A DNA stretch of 64,000 nucleotides from Lysobacterales bacterium (lineage in GTDB: Bacteria; Pseudomonadota; Gammaproteobacteria; Xanthomonadales; SZUA-36), in contig JABAAB010000061.1 in the NCBI GenBank assembly GCA_014238945.1, positions 1 through 64,000 of the forward strand. The letters run 5' to 3'. Below the pieces are notes generated by a model. That model did not search any database. It saw only the letters and a list, made by a program, of their open reading frames with translations, and was not told the DNA's origin. This document shows positions 1 to 8,481 of this stretch, piece after piece (position 1 is the stretch's first letter; each line of letters opens with the position of its first letter). A program made the translations under genes and the position numbers.

Positions 1-2244
1 CATTCGATGGAGCTGTACAAACGCCTTGAGAAAGAAACAGGGCAGCAAACCGGCTTCAATCCGTGCGGCTTCATAGAGGTGGCGGCCGATGATGACCGTC
101 TGGAAGAGTATCGCCGCATCGCAGCTTTCAATCGTTTGCACAACATTGATATCCATGAGTTGTCACCGGCAGAGGTGAAGAATCTGTTCCCACTGGCCGA
201 CGTCGATGACATCCGTGGTGGTTTTTACGCTGAGAACGACGGCCGCATCAATCCGGTCGATGTCACCATGGCGATGGCAAAGGGTGCGCGCATGAAGGGC
301 GTGAAGATCATTCAGGGCACACCGGTCACCGGTGTGCTGACCCGCAATGGCACCGTGACCGGCGTGCGGACAGACAAAGGTGAAATCCGCTCGGAATTCG
401 TGGTCAATTGCGCCGGCATGTGGGCACGGCAACTCGGTGAACAGTCCGGTGTTGTGATCCCCAACCAGGCCGCCGAGCACTACTACCTGATCACCGATGA
501 TATCGACGGGATGAGCCCCGACATGCCGGTGCTGGAAGACCCGTCCACACATGCCTATTATCGCGAGGAAACCGGCGGCCTGATGGTCGGCATGTTTGAA
601 CCCGAGTGCGCTCCATGGAAAGTGGATGGTATACCCGATGATTTCTCCTTCGGTGAGTTACCACCCGATTGGGACCGCCTGACACCCTATCTTGAAAAGG
701 CCATGGCAAGGGTACCGGTCTCCATGGAAGTGGGCATACGAAAGTTTTTCTGCGGACCGGAGAGCTTCACCCCGGACCTGGCACCGGTGATCGGCGAGGC
801 GCCGGAACTGCGTAACTATTTTGTCGCCGCCGGTTTGAATTCCGTCGGTATCATCACCGGTGGCGGTATTGGCAGGGTGGTCGCACACTGGATGCTCACC
901 GGCCGCCCGGATGTCGATGTCACGGCGATCAACATCGATCGATTCCACCCCTACCAGTGCAACCCGGAATATCGTCGTCAGCGTGCATTGGAGTCCCTGG
1001 GTCTCGTCTATGCCTGTCATTATCCTGATCGCTCACCGGTAACCGCACGGGGTGCACGTCAGTCTCCCTTCCACGACAGGCTGGCGGCGAATCGTGCCCA
1101 TTTCCGGGATGTCAGTGGCTGGGAATGCCCCGGCTGGTATGCACCGGAAGGACACGAACCGGTCGCCGACCGTCTGACCTGGGGCCGGCCCAACTGGTTC
1201 GAGTGGTGGGCCGCTGAACACAAGGCCTGCCGCGAGGACGTGATCGCGATGGATATGTCGTTCATGGGAAAATTCATGGTACAGGGCCGCGATGCCGGTA
1301 CTTTTCTGAACTACATCTCGGCCAACGAGGTCAACGCCGAGTCAGGAAAAATCACCTACACCCAGTGGCTGAACGAGGGCGGCACCCTTGAAGCCGACCT
1401 GACCGTCATCAAACTCAATGAAGAGACGTTCATGGTGGTGACCTCGGATATAGCGCACCGCCACACCGAAACCTGGATGAAACGCCATATCCGCAATGAC
1501 CAGCATGTATTCATTACCGATGTGACATCAGGATACGGCCAACTGAACATCCAGGGCCCAAAATCCAGGGAATTGTTGCAATCACTCACCAGCGCAGACT
1601 TGTCCAATGAAGCCTTCCCGTTCCGCACAGCCCGCGAGATCGACATCGGACTGGCGCGGGTCATGTGTGTGCGTATCACCTACGCCGGGGAACTCGGATA
1701 TGAGCTGAACATCCCATCTGAACAGGCGCTGCACGTTTACGACCGTATCGTGGCTGCCGGGGAACCGTTCGGTCTGCGTCATGCCGGTCTCAGATCGCTG
1801 GCCAGCCTGCGACTGGAAAAAGGTTACCGGGATTACGGCCACGATATCGATAACATGGACGATCCGTATTCTGTTGGACTGGGCTTTGCCATCAGGCTGG
1901 ACAAGGAAGGTGATTTCATCGGCAAGCAGGCCTGTATTGAACGCAAGGCCAACCGTCATTTCAGCCACCGTCTGATCCAGATCCTGTTGAAGGACCCGGA
2001 ACCACAGATGATCCATGCGGAGATCGTTCTGCGCAACGGTGAACCCGTGGGCGATGTGCGTGCCGCCGCTTACGGCCACACGCTGGGCGGGTCGGTTGGT
2101 CTCGCCATGGTTGAAGGTGATCCCGTCGACCTGGCCTACCTCGAAGAGGGCACATGGGAGGTTGATATAGCCGGTAACATTTACCCGGCGGAGGTGTCAC
2201 TGAAACCCATGTATGATCCCGGCATGACCCGGATCAAAGCCTGA
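1..2244 (+). CDS. Dimethylglycine/sarcosine dehydrogenase-like flavoprotein with GcvT domain (5' end off window)
   Basis: The reading frame is open from base 1, so the N-terminal FAD GxGxxG and flavin-attachment region lie outside the window. What remains, numbered from the ATG at 7, is the C-terminal part of a DAO-type FAD domain (to about residue 300, with NCAGMWA near 135 and AAGLNSVGIITGGG near 275), a linker domain, then an aminomethyltransferase-like folate-binding domain (about 400-740, with YAGELGYEL). This order is that of dimethylglycine and sarcosine dehydrogenases, which oxidatively N-demethylate the amine and pass the one-carbon unit to tetrahydrofolate. The family also has members of unknown substrate, so the exact amine is not settled. 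It converges on an L-serine dehydratase gene, consistent with glycine-betaine or sarcosine catabolism through glycine and serine. Confidence 0.88.
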   Translation, partial: HSMELYKRLEKETGQQTGFNPCGFIEVAADDDRLEEYRRIAAFNRLHNIDIHELSPAEVKNLFPLADVDDIRGGFYAENDGRINPVDVTMAMAKGARMKGVKIIQGTPVTGVLTRNGTVTGVRTDKGEIRSEFVVNCAGMWARQLGEQSGVVIPNQAAEHYYLITDDIDGMSPDMPVLEDPSTHAYYREETGGLMVGMFEPECAPWKVDGIPDDFSFGELPPDWDRLTPYLEKAMARVPVSMEVGIRKFFCGPESFTPDLAPVIGEAPELRNYFVAAGLNSVGIITGGGIGRVVAHWMLTGRPDVDVTAINIDRFHPYQCNPEYRRQRALESLGLVYACHYPDRSPVTARGARQSPFHDRLAANRAHFRDVSGWECPGWYAPEGHEPVADRLTWGRPNWFEWWAAEHKACREDVIAMDMSFMGKFMVQGRDAGTFLNYISANEVNAESGKITYTQWLNEGGTLEADLTVIKLNEETFMVVTSDIAHRHTETWMKRHIRNDQHVFITDVTSGYGQLNIQGPKSRELLQSLTSADLSNEAFPFRTAREIDIGLARVMCVRITYAGELGYELNIPSEQALHVYDRIVAAGEPFGLRHAGLRSLASLRLEKGYRDYGHDIDNMDDPYSVGLGFAIRLDKEGDFIGKQACIERKANRHFSHRLIQILLKDPEPQMIHAEIVLRNGEPVGDVRAAAYGHTLGGSVGLAMVEGDPVDLAYLEEGTWEVDIAGNIYPAEVSLKPMYDPGMTRIKA

Positions 2245-2359
2245 GAATCGGGATCGATATCACACCGGCAATGAAGATATTTTGAGATCAGGTTGCGGTC
2301 GAATGTCGATCACCGGTTGAACATGATCAAAGGTTTCATCAACGGTATGCACTCTGACT

Positions 2360-3907
2360 TCAGCATCCCGGTTTTCCGGTCAATCTAATTTCAAGCTCCT
2401 TTGATGCCGGTGTGGTTGAAAGTCCCGCCAGAGAGGTACAACAGAGTTCCCTGGGCATGGCTTTGCCCACCTCGTCCATGGCGTCGATCACCTGGTCCAG
2501 TGGTATCAGGTGCTGGTAGCCGGCCAGTGCCATGTTGGCGCTGTTGACGGCGTTACTGGCAGCCAGTGCATTCCTGCCCATGCAGGGTGCTTCCACGCGG
2601 CTGGCGATTGGATCACAGCTCAGACCGAACATGTTTTGCAGGGCAACAGACGCCGCACAGACCGTCTGCGCAGGGCTGCCACCCATCATCTCGGTCAGTC
2701 CTGCTGCGGCCATACCGGCGGCTGAACCACACTCTGCCATGCAACCACCCAACTCGGCGGAAAAGGTGGCGCCCCGGGCAATGAAAACTCCGATCAGTCC
2801 TGCTACCAGCAGTCCCTGTACCAGTTTTTCATCATCCCAGTCGTTCTCGTCCGCCACCGCCATCAACGCAGCGGGCAGGGCGGCGCAGGAACCGGCGGTT
2901 GGCGCGGCAACGATGACATCAAGACCGGCCTTGGATTCCATGATCGCGGTGACGTAACGAATCATCCTGTTCTGGATCGATCCCTGCACCAGATGCTGTT
3001 GCTTCTCGGCCCGTTCAAAGGCCTTTACCTGGGTGGGTAACAGCCTGCCCGGCAGGTCACGGCCGCGCAAGCCTCGGTCCAGGCTGCGCCGCATGGTTGC
3101 CATGACTGTCGCAAGCTGATCCATGATTCTTTGCTGCGTCCAGCCACTGCGGGCGACTTCATAATCAAGGGCCCACTGCCAAAGCGGCGTTTCTGCATCC
3201 ATCATTTGCAGGAATTCACCTGCTGAGCGGAATGGAAGAGTGTCTTCATCAGCAGCCAGTACCGGCATCACCGCTGGCAGCACGTGGGTGGTGAAGCCGG
3301 ACATCGATTTGATCTGCTCAGTAGCCCATGGCGAACGGCTGCGCAGGTGCCAGCCACCAGACTCACCGGGCAATCGATGAATGGCTACCACCCCATCCTG
3401 CTCCGCCAGTTTCCCGACCGGTGTATCCGCTCCTTCCGTATTCAGGATAAAGAGTTCATGGAGATCGCCATTGAGGCAGGTAGGTATGGAATCAACTTCC
3501 TGAACTTCAATCGCCCCGCCCCCGGTAGAGATTGCCGTCATGCTCCGCCGACGCGTTCCATCATAAAGTTCCAGCCGATAGGTGTTGGGATGTTCTGCGC
3601 CGTAGTCGAGATAGCGGACCTCTACTTCGATGCCTGCCCGGGATAATTCTGCCCGGTAGTCCTCCAATCGTTCATCGTCTGCCTCCCAACCCAGCAGACC
3701 CCCGGCCAGACCCAGATCCGACCCCTGTGTCCTGTGGGTAGTGACCAGCGAACCACCGGGATCATATTCGACCACCACCCGGTCCAGTTTCCCCTTCATC
3801 AAAGCCCGGGCCAGACGTCCGATACGCAGGGCCGCGGCACTGTGTGAACTGGATGGGCCCCGCATCACCGGGCCAAGGACATCATTGAACAGACTTGGCA
3901 AACTCAT
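2360..3907 (-). CDS. sdaA: L-serine ammonia-lyase, Fe-S dependent, single chain
   Basis: Converts L-serine to pyruvate and ammonia in the cytoplasm using a [4Fe-4S] cluster. The N-terminal beta domain carries GPSSSHS near residue 15. The C-terminal alpha domain (about 190-510) has candidate cluster cysteines in AGSCAALPA, MAECGSAAGM and CDPIASRVEAPCMGRN. At 515 residues it is longer than enterobacterial SdaA (about 454). The chosen ATG gives the family-typical N-terminus MSLPSLFNDV. An ATG at 3994, preceded by GAGGAG, would add 29 residues without family features and has the better ribosome site, so the start is not certain. With the convergent methylamine-glycine dehydrogenase it would finish a route from methylated glycine to pyruvate. 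Confidence 0.93.
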   Translation of the reverse strand: MSLPSLFNDVLGPVMRGPSSSHSAAALRIGRLARALMKGKLDRVVVEYDPGGSLVTTHRTQGSDLGLAGGLLGWEADDERLEDYRAELSRAGIEVEVRYLDYGAEHPNTYRLELYDGTRRRSMTAISTGGGAIEVQEVDSIPTCLNGDLHELFILNTEGADTPVGKLAEQDGVVAIHRLPGESGGWHLRSRSPWATEQIKSMSGFTTHVLPAVMPVLAADEDTLPFRSAGEFLQMMDAETPLWQWALDYEVARSGWTQQRIMDQLATVMATMRRSLDRGLRGRDLPGRLLPTQVKAFERAEKQQHLVQGSIQNRMIRYVTAIMESKAGLDVIVAAPTAGSCAALPAALMAVADENDWDDEKLVQGLLVAGLIGVFIARGATFSAELGGCMAECGSAAGMAAAGLTEMMGGSPAQTVCAASVALQNMFGLSCDPIASRVEAPCMGRNALAASNAVNSANMALAGYQHLIPLDQVIDAMDEVGKAMPRELCCTSLAGLSTTPASKELEIRLTGKPGC

Positions 3908-4238
3908 GTGCTTGCCCTGATGGGGCTGAACAGGGCTGGCGGTGTCATCAAACGGTGATGCAAAAAAACAATATCTGTCGCTGTGCATGGACATGCCCCG
4001 CACTCCTCAGCGCGAGACACGGCACAGGAAAACACCATTTGCTGCGGGTAGTTGATAGATAGCGCCCTCAATTAACCATTGTTTGAGCGCTAAACGATAG
4101 CAGATATCAGTGCGTATCAGGACCTTCAACATAACAGCATTCAACCCGGGTGCCAGGGTCGTGCTGTTTCTGACCCGGGGCAGAATGTGCAAAGGGCCGG
4201 TAATACCGGCCCTTTGTTGTGGATTTGAGACTGATCAA
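3908..4238. other. Intergenic stretch with hairpin
   Basis: This 331-bp gap separates the serine dehydratase start from the 3' end of the next minus-strand gene. It contains the perfect hairpin at 4191-4215 and, presumably, the serine dehydratase promoter. The only reading frame in it (61 codons, minus strand, 4007-4192) shows no protein features. Part of the gap (3908-3994) could be coding if the upstream serine dehydratase start is used. Confidence 0.5.
4191..4215 (-). terminator. Perfect 11-bp hairpin after the secreted-protein gene
   Basis: AAAGGGCCGGT, a 3-nt loop AAT, then ACCGGCCCTTT: an 11-bp perfect stem 24 nt beyond the stop of the minus-strand gene ending at 4239. The stem ends in A/T on both sides as in bidirectional terminators, but no long T-run follows on either strand, so the terminator reading is moderate. 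Confidence 0.6.
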
Positions 4239-5432
4239 TCAGGTATCTGGAAACAGCAGATCAAGTATGACCTCACCATCCATCAACACTTCAATCACCT
4301 GTCCACGCGGATCGAAATCCAGCAAAAGGGTGTTCTCCTTTTGCGGGTCGGTGAACTTCAGTTTCATCTCACCTTCATCCTCTTCCATGACGTCAAAAGC
4401 CGCCTGTTCCTCGCCCGCGACATTCAGGGTATATCCACCCACCGCAAGATCCTTGAGATGTACCGAGAATTCCGTCTCGTCATCCTCCATCTCAAATTCA
4501 GCCTCACCCCTGGCGTCGGGTGCGGGGCCAGTGTTGACGAAATCTGCTTCGATCTCCAGCTTCTCGCCGTCATTATCATGTGGCCCGGTCTGTTTTTCAG
4601 CCAGGACGGCATCACCAGAGGTCAGGACCAGCAGGTCTCCGAGCAGGATGTTGAAAGGGCAATCGGTGGGATCAAAACTCAGTAAGGGTTTACTGTCGTT
4701 GCCGGGTGCGCGGAATTCGATACTGCCCTCGCCCTCGGTGACTTCGATTTCGCCCACGATGTCTTCGCAGACTTTGAGGGAATAAAGTTCATCGGCAATT
4801 CCCCGTACCTCTACTTTGAGGTCAGACCGGTCGCTGCGCTCCCAGAACATCGCCTTGCCCTCACCGGGCATATCATCGGCCGGAGGATGAAGTCTGACTT
4901 CGAGCTTGCTTGGTTTGGCATCGTGCGGGGTGTTATCGGATATTCCACCACTGCAACGTGAGCGGTAAATACTGGTCAGGCGCCTGATTCGGAAGTCACC
5001 AGTGCCCAACACATCATCCGGGGTAACATAGCTGGCGTGGCCCTGGTTGCAGTTCCTGAAATCAAGGGTCAGGGTACCGACCGCTTCCACGTGCTCATCG
5101 CCCGGGACATCCGCCTCCAGGAAATCAATTCCGGAGGCCCGGTACAGGACCATGTCGATCCTATGGCCATCGATTGGACCCACCGCCAGATACCAGGCGG
5201 ATTCCAGATCCGTATCATAGGTAAACCAGTAAGCCACCCCGACACTGCTGTCTTCCAGTTGGTCGGTAATCTGCAACACGATTCCCTGACTCTCATGATC
5301 CGGTTTTTCCCAGACACCGGTAAAATGGCGTGTAATCATGATGTGATCTGCATTGGCAGGCAGGGCGCCAAATAACAATACACTGGTGAGAACACAAATC
5401 GCCGGGACCCACAGTTTTTGGTGAATTTTCAT
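4239..5432 (-). CDS. Secreted protein with two internal C-terminal repeats, unknown function
   Basis: A clear signal peptide (positive start, hydrophobic core, ALPANA cleavage region near 28) sends this 397-residue protein out of the cytoplasm. Residues about 35-150 resemble a domain common in proteobacterial secreted proteins, seen here as GVWEKPDHESQG, WFTYD and WYLAVGPIDG. The C-terminal half contains two copies of one module, about 190-270 and 309-390, sharing a GE-x-x-F start, a central L/V-rich strand pattern, EGxI/MxxxF, and LLxFDP near the end. Four cysteines lie in the first part and three in repeat 1; repeat 2 has none. AAGGAGGT sits just before the ATG. It appears to be a single-gene unit. 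No enzymatic motif is visible and I do not assign a function. Confidence 0.85.
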   Translation of the reverse strand: MKIHQKLWVPAICVLTSVLLFGALPANADHIMITRHFTGVWEKPDHESQGIVLQITDQLEDSSVGVAYWFTYDTDLESAWYLAVGPIDGHRIDMVLYRASGIDFLEADVPGDEHVEAVGTLTLDFRNCNQGHASYVTPDDVLGTGDFRIRRLTSIYRSRCSGGISDNTPHDAKPSKLEVRLHPPADDMPGEGKAMFWERSDRSDLKVEVRGIADELYSLKVCEDIVGEIEVTEGEGSIEFRAPGNDSKPLLSFDPTDCPFNILLGDLLVLTSGDAVLAEKQTGPHDNDGEKLEIEADFVNTGPAPDARGEAEFEMEDDETEFSVHLKDLAVGGYTLNVAGEEQAAFDVMEEDEGEMKLKFTDPQKENTLLLDFDPRGQVIEVLMDGEVILDLLFPDT

Positions 5433-5618
5433 CTGCTTACCTCCTTGTAATCAGAATGGATAAAACAGGATCTATTTCGGTCCATTACCAACCATCTGAC
5501 CAGCAGGACACCGACTGTCAGATTAGCAATCATCAGGTCAGAAAAACATCCACGCCAGATTAATGAATTATTAAAATTGGATAAAACACCGACCCACGGG
5601 AAGTGGTTCCTGGACGAT

Positions 5619-7544
5619 TCAACTCAGTTCGCTGACAGCACGGTGCGCCTGCTCGATCGCGGACGGTAACCAGGCTGAGGCAGCCGCATCACAGTTTGCA
5701 ATACTGATCCTGCCGAACGGTTTGCGTGCCTGCACGTGGGGATGGCGCTCATCGTCCCAGTCTGAATATACCTGGTCGAAAATCCGGTTGTACCCCAGGG
5801 AATAACCGTGCGCCCATCGATTCACGGTGATGGCTTCAATGTCACCGGCGGGGTCGAAACCACCACCTGAAAGCATGCCTGCCAACTGGCTGCGAACACT
5901 CCTTTCGATGCTCTCAAAGGAGGTCGTAAACAGTTCGTGACGTCCCAACCGGCGCTGCTCTGCAACATTCAGACCTTCATTGTTGCGATGTACAAAACGC
6001 TCCATGTGAACGATGACCGGCTCATCCGGTCCCCCGGAGAATTCGTATCCACCGAGGCTGACCGGGAAATCCAGCATGGCCAGCGTATGGTAACCGCCGG
6101 GCATGACCGCAGCGCCGATACCCAGACTCTTGAACGCCTGCCAGTTTCGTAATGCGACATTGGTATACAGGATGGGTGCCTTGACCTGTCTGGCCAGCGC
6201 CTTGCGTTGTGACCCGGGTAGTTGTGGGCACAGAAACGGTATGATCGAGTGATAACAGGCCAGTACACAGGAACGTGCCTGCACACGATGTGTTTGCCCG
6301 TGACGCACATATCCGACCTCAACGGGTCCTGCCGGATTCTTTCCACCGGACTGTTCCACCTTTACCGCCGTGCTTTCGAGCCGAAGCCGGACGCGTGAAT
6401 CCTGCTGATCCAGTTTCGAATAATCAAAGCGCGCCATGACGATGTCATCCATGGTGCTGCCCGGTGCCACAGCAGGGATGAGACTTCTCACCAGCATGCG
6501 GGCCACCCCGGCGTTCCCATCCGGAAAATGGTAAATATAGGGCTCTTCCCAGTGGTCATCGGGTAGACCCGTGGCGCCGAAACCAGGAAGACCCGAATAG
6601 TTCATGCCAAAACTGGCGGGCGCAGCTTCTATACCCACGGTATTGTCCAGTGACAGATCCTGCAGGACGGCAAACACCTCCTCTTCCGATACACCTATTT
6701 TTTCGGTGATGTAGTCGCGGTAACTGGTGCTTGAGAGGTATTGCCATCGTTCTTTATCAGATATATCACCCATCTGATCATCTTTTATCGTCAACACCCT
6801 CAGTAACTGGGCCTGTGCCGCTTCGGAGATGGGCATACGGGCGACGGCTTCCGCCGCGCTCAGAGGTGACGGTGCGATGGGCAGATAGGTGCCAAAAGTC
6901 CCCATATCAAACGGAACCACGCGATCGACGCCCCAGTTCTCACGGTCGAAGAATATACCGGCGGTCAATTGATTTCTCTGCAGGAAACCCTGGTCGTAGG
7001 CAGTCTCAAATCGTGTGGTGTCAATACCCAGGTCCCGCAGGAGCTTCAGCACCAGTGTGCTGTACTCGGATGGCCCCTCCAGGGACTGGCTGCCACCGTA
7101 ACCGATCAGGGTTCTGCCACCCGCCTGCATTTCGTTTCGTTTTGCATGGCCACCAAAATCGTCGTGGTTGTCCAGCAACAGGATACGGGCTTCGGGGTGG
7201 GCTTCACGGTAATAATAAGCTGCGGATAACCCGGATATACCGGCACCCACGACGACCAGATCATAGATATCAGCATCCGGTTCCTGAGCAACCCCCCAAT
7301 CGGTCCGGCCTTCGCGGGCCAGTGGGTGTGCAATATCAAAGGAACCCGGATGGTTGCCACGCATGCCGGTACGTGCAGGCGGGTAACCCATACCAGCCAG
7401 GCTGCCTTTTTCACCCGCACTCAGCGATTCAGCCAGGACCTGACCAGGCAACAGTGAACCGGCGGCCAGTAATCCCGCACCATGTAAAAGGTCCCTGCGG
7501 GAAATGGGCCGATCCATCCCAAGCAGTTTGTCGTGTTTCTTCAT
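5619..7544 (-). CDS. Tat-exported FAD-dependent amine oxidase/spermidine dehydrogenase-like protein
   Basis: The 641-residue product starts with a twin-arginine signal (ISRRDLLHGAGLLAAG, RR at 16-17, then LPGQVLA), so it should be exported folded with its cofactor. A Rossmann FAD site VVVGAGISG sits at 97-105, followed by the acidic LLLDN and the DFGGHAKRNE block typical of spermidine-dehydrogenase-like NAD_binding_8 proteins. Length and N-terminal layout fit that group. The substrate cannot be read from sequence; a polyamine or other amine is an inference. The frame extends upstream to 7718, but that extension has no export signal, whereas the ATG at 7544 starts a textbook Tat leader. The upstream neighbour is a divergently transcribed membrane-protein gene. 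Confidence 0.85.
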   Translation of the reverse strand: MKKHDKLLGMDRPISRRDLLHGAGLLAAGSLLPGQVLAESLSAGEKGSLAGMGYPPARTGMRGNHPGSFDIAHPLAREGRTDWGVAQEPDADIYDLVVVGAGISGLSAAYYYREAHPEARILLLDNHDDFGGHAKRNEMQAGGRTLIGYGGSQSLEGPSEYSTLVLKLLRDLGIDTTRFETAYDQGFLQRNQLTAGIFFDRENWGVDRVVPFDMGTFGTYLPIAPSPLSAAEAVARMPISEAAQAQLLRVLTIKDDQMGDISDKERWQYLSSTSYRDYITEKIGVSEEEVFAVLQDLSLDNTVGIEAAPASFGMNYSGLPGFGATGLPDDHWEEPYIYHFPDGNAGVARMLVRSLIPAVAPGSTMDDIVMARFDYSKLDQQDSRVRLRLESTAVKVEQSGGKNPAGPVEVGYVRHGQTHRVQARSCVLACYHSIIPFLCPQLPGSQRKALARQVKAPILYTNVALRNWQAFKSLGIGAAVMPGGYHTLAMLDFPVSLGGYEFSGGPDEPVIVHMERFVHRNNEGLNVAEQRRLGRHELFTTSFESIERSVRSQLAGMLSGGGFDPAGDIEAITVNRWAHGYSLGYNRIFDQVYSDWDDERHPHVQARKPFGRISIANCDAAASAWLPSAIEQAHRAVSELS

Positions 7545-7791
7545 CCTGGCTTCCCCATAACGTCCAGTTGAACCGGATAGAACAAGAATCATACACAATT
7601 TATCAACGTGCGTATTACAACCAGCATGGTTAGGGGTGACACCCGGCAAGCACCTGCCACAGGGGTGTCCGGGTCGATCGGTGCCTGACCACGATAGGGC
7701 GGTTTTCAAACCTTTCATTTCCCACTGGTCGGGGTTAGATTAAACTGCCATCAGCAGATATCAAATGTCTCATCTCCAGGGAGGAGAAAAA

Positions 7792-8448
7792 GTGGTGAAC
7801 CCGTCCTCTTCCGGCAAGCTTCAATCCGGGCTACTGGCAACCATCGTGGAGTACACGTTGCTGACGCTGTTGATGATCTCCGTTCCGCTGGTCGTTGCAG
7901 TTGATGTCATTGTCCTCAATCACGGTGTTCACGAGACGTCAGTGACAGAGTTTGCGCAGGAAGGCCTGTTATTCGTATCCATGATTCTGATGCTTTTGAC
8001 CGCCCGGAAACGCCCGGAGGCACGCGGCTTCCTGGTTCTTGTCGCGGGGCTTTTTGGTACCATGCTGGTCCGCGAGGCCGATGTATTCCTGGATGAAATT
8101 TCCCAGGGTTTCTGGGTGTATCCCGCCCTGCTGGTCAGTGCAGGCGCCATAATTTACTCAATCCGCTTACGCAGCAATATCATCACTCCTCTGGTGGATT
8201 ATTCCGCTACAAAAGGGTTCATCTACCTGATGATTGGTTTGCTGATCGTACTGGTATTCAGCCGGGGGTTTGGCACCAGCATGCTTTGGTCCGAAGTGAT
8301 GGGTGATGACTATGTACGGACTTATAAATCGGTAATCCAGGAGGGGGTAGAATTACTGGGATATGCCCTGGTCTGCTTCGGTTCCATTCATATCTTTATC
8401 CAGACCGATTCCACGCGTACCAGTGACGGCCCGGACCAGGAACAGTGA
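7792..8448 (+). CDS. Six-helix integral membrane protein, unknown
   Basis: About 218 residues with six hydrophobic segments and short loops; no family motif that I recognise. The frame contains an ATG at 7765, but GGGAGGAG at 7779-7786 lies inside it and is ideally placed for the in-frame GTG at 7792 (or 7795), so I take the GTG start. It sits 33 nt before the penicillin-acylase-family gene on the same strand and is probably co-transcribed with it, which may hint at a shared membrane-linked role. Confidence 0.75.
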   Translation: MVNPSSSGKLQSGLLATIVEYTLLTLLMISVPLVVAVDVIVLNHGVHETSVTEFAQEGLLFVSMILMLLTARKRPEARGFLVLVAGLFGTMLVREADVFLDEISQGFWVYPALLVSAGAIIYSIRLRSNIITPLVDYSATKGFIYLMIGLLIVLVFSRGFGTSMLWSEVMGDDYVRTYKSVIQEGVELLGYALVCFGSIHIFIQTDSTRTSDGPDQEQ

Positions 8449-8481
8449 GAGGGTAACCTGAAGGACCACAATTATATCCAA

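Noticed and set aside
4007..4192. 61-codon minus-strand frame upstream of the serine dehydratase
   Set aside because: No ribosome site, family features or conservation clue; overlaps a likely promoter region.
6731..7633. 300-codon plus-strand frame across the Tat-exported flavoprotein gene
   Set aside because: Mirror frame of a clearly coding gene with FAD and Tat motifs; its translation is Arg/Pro-rich and lacks any domain.
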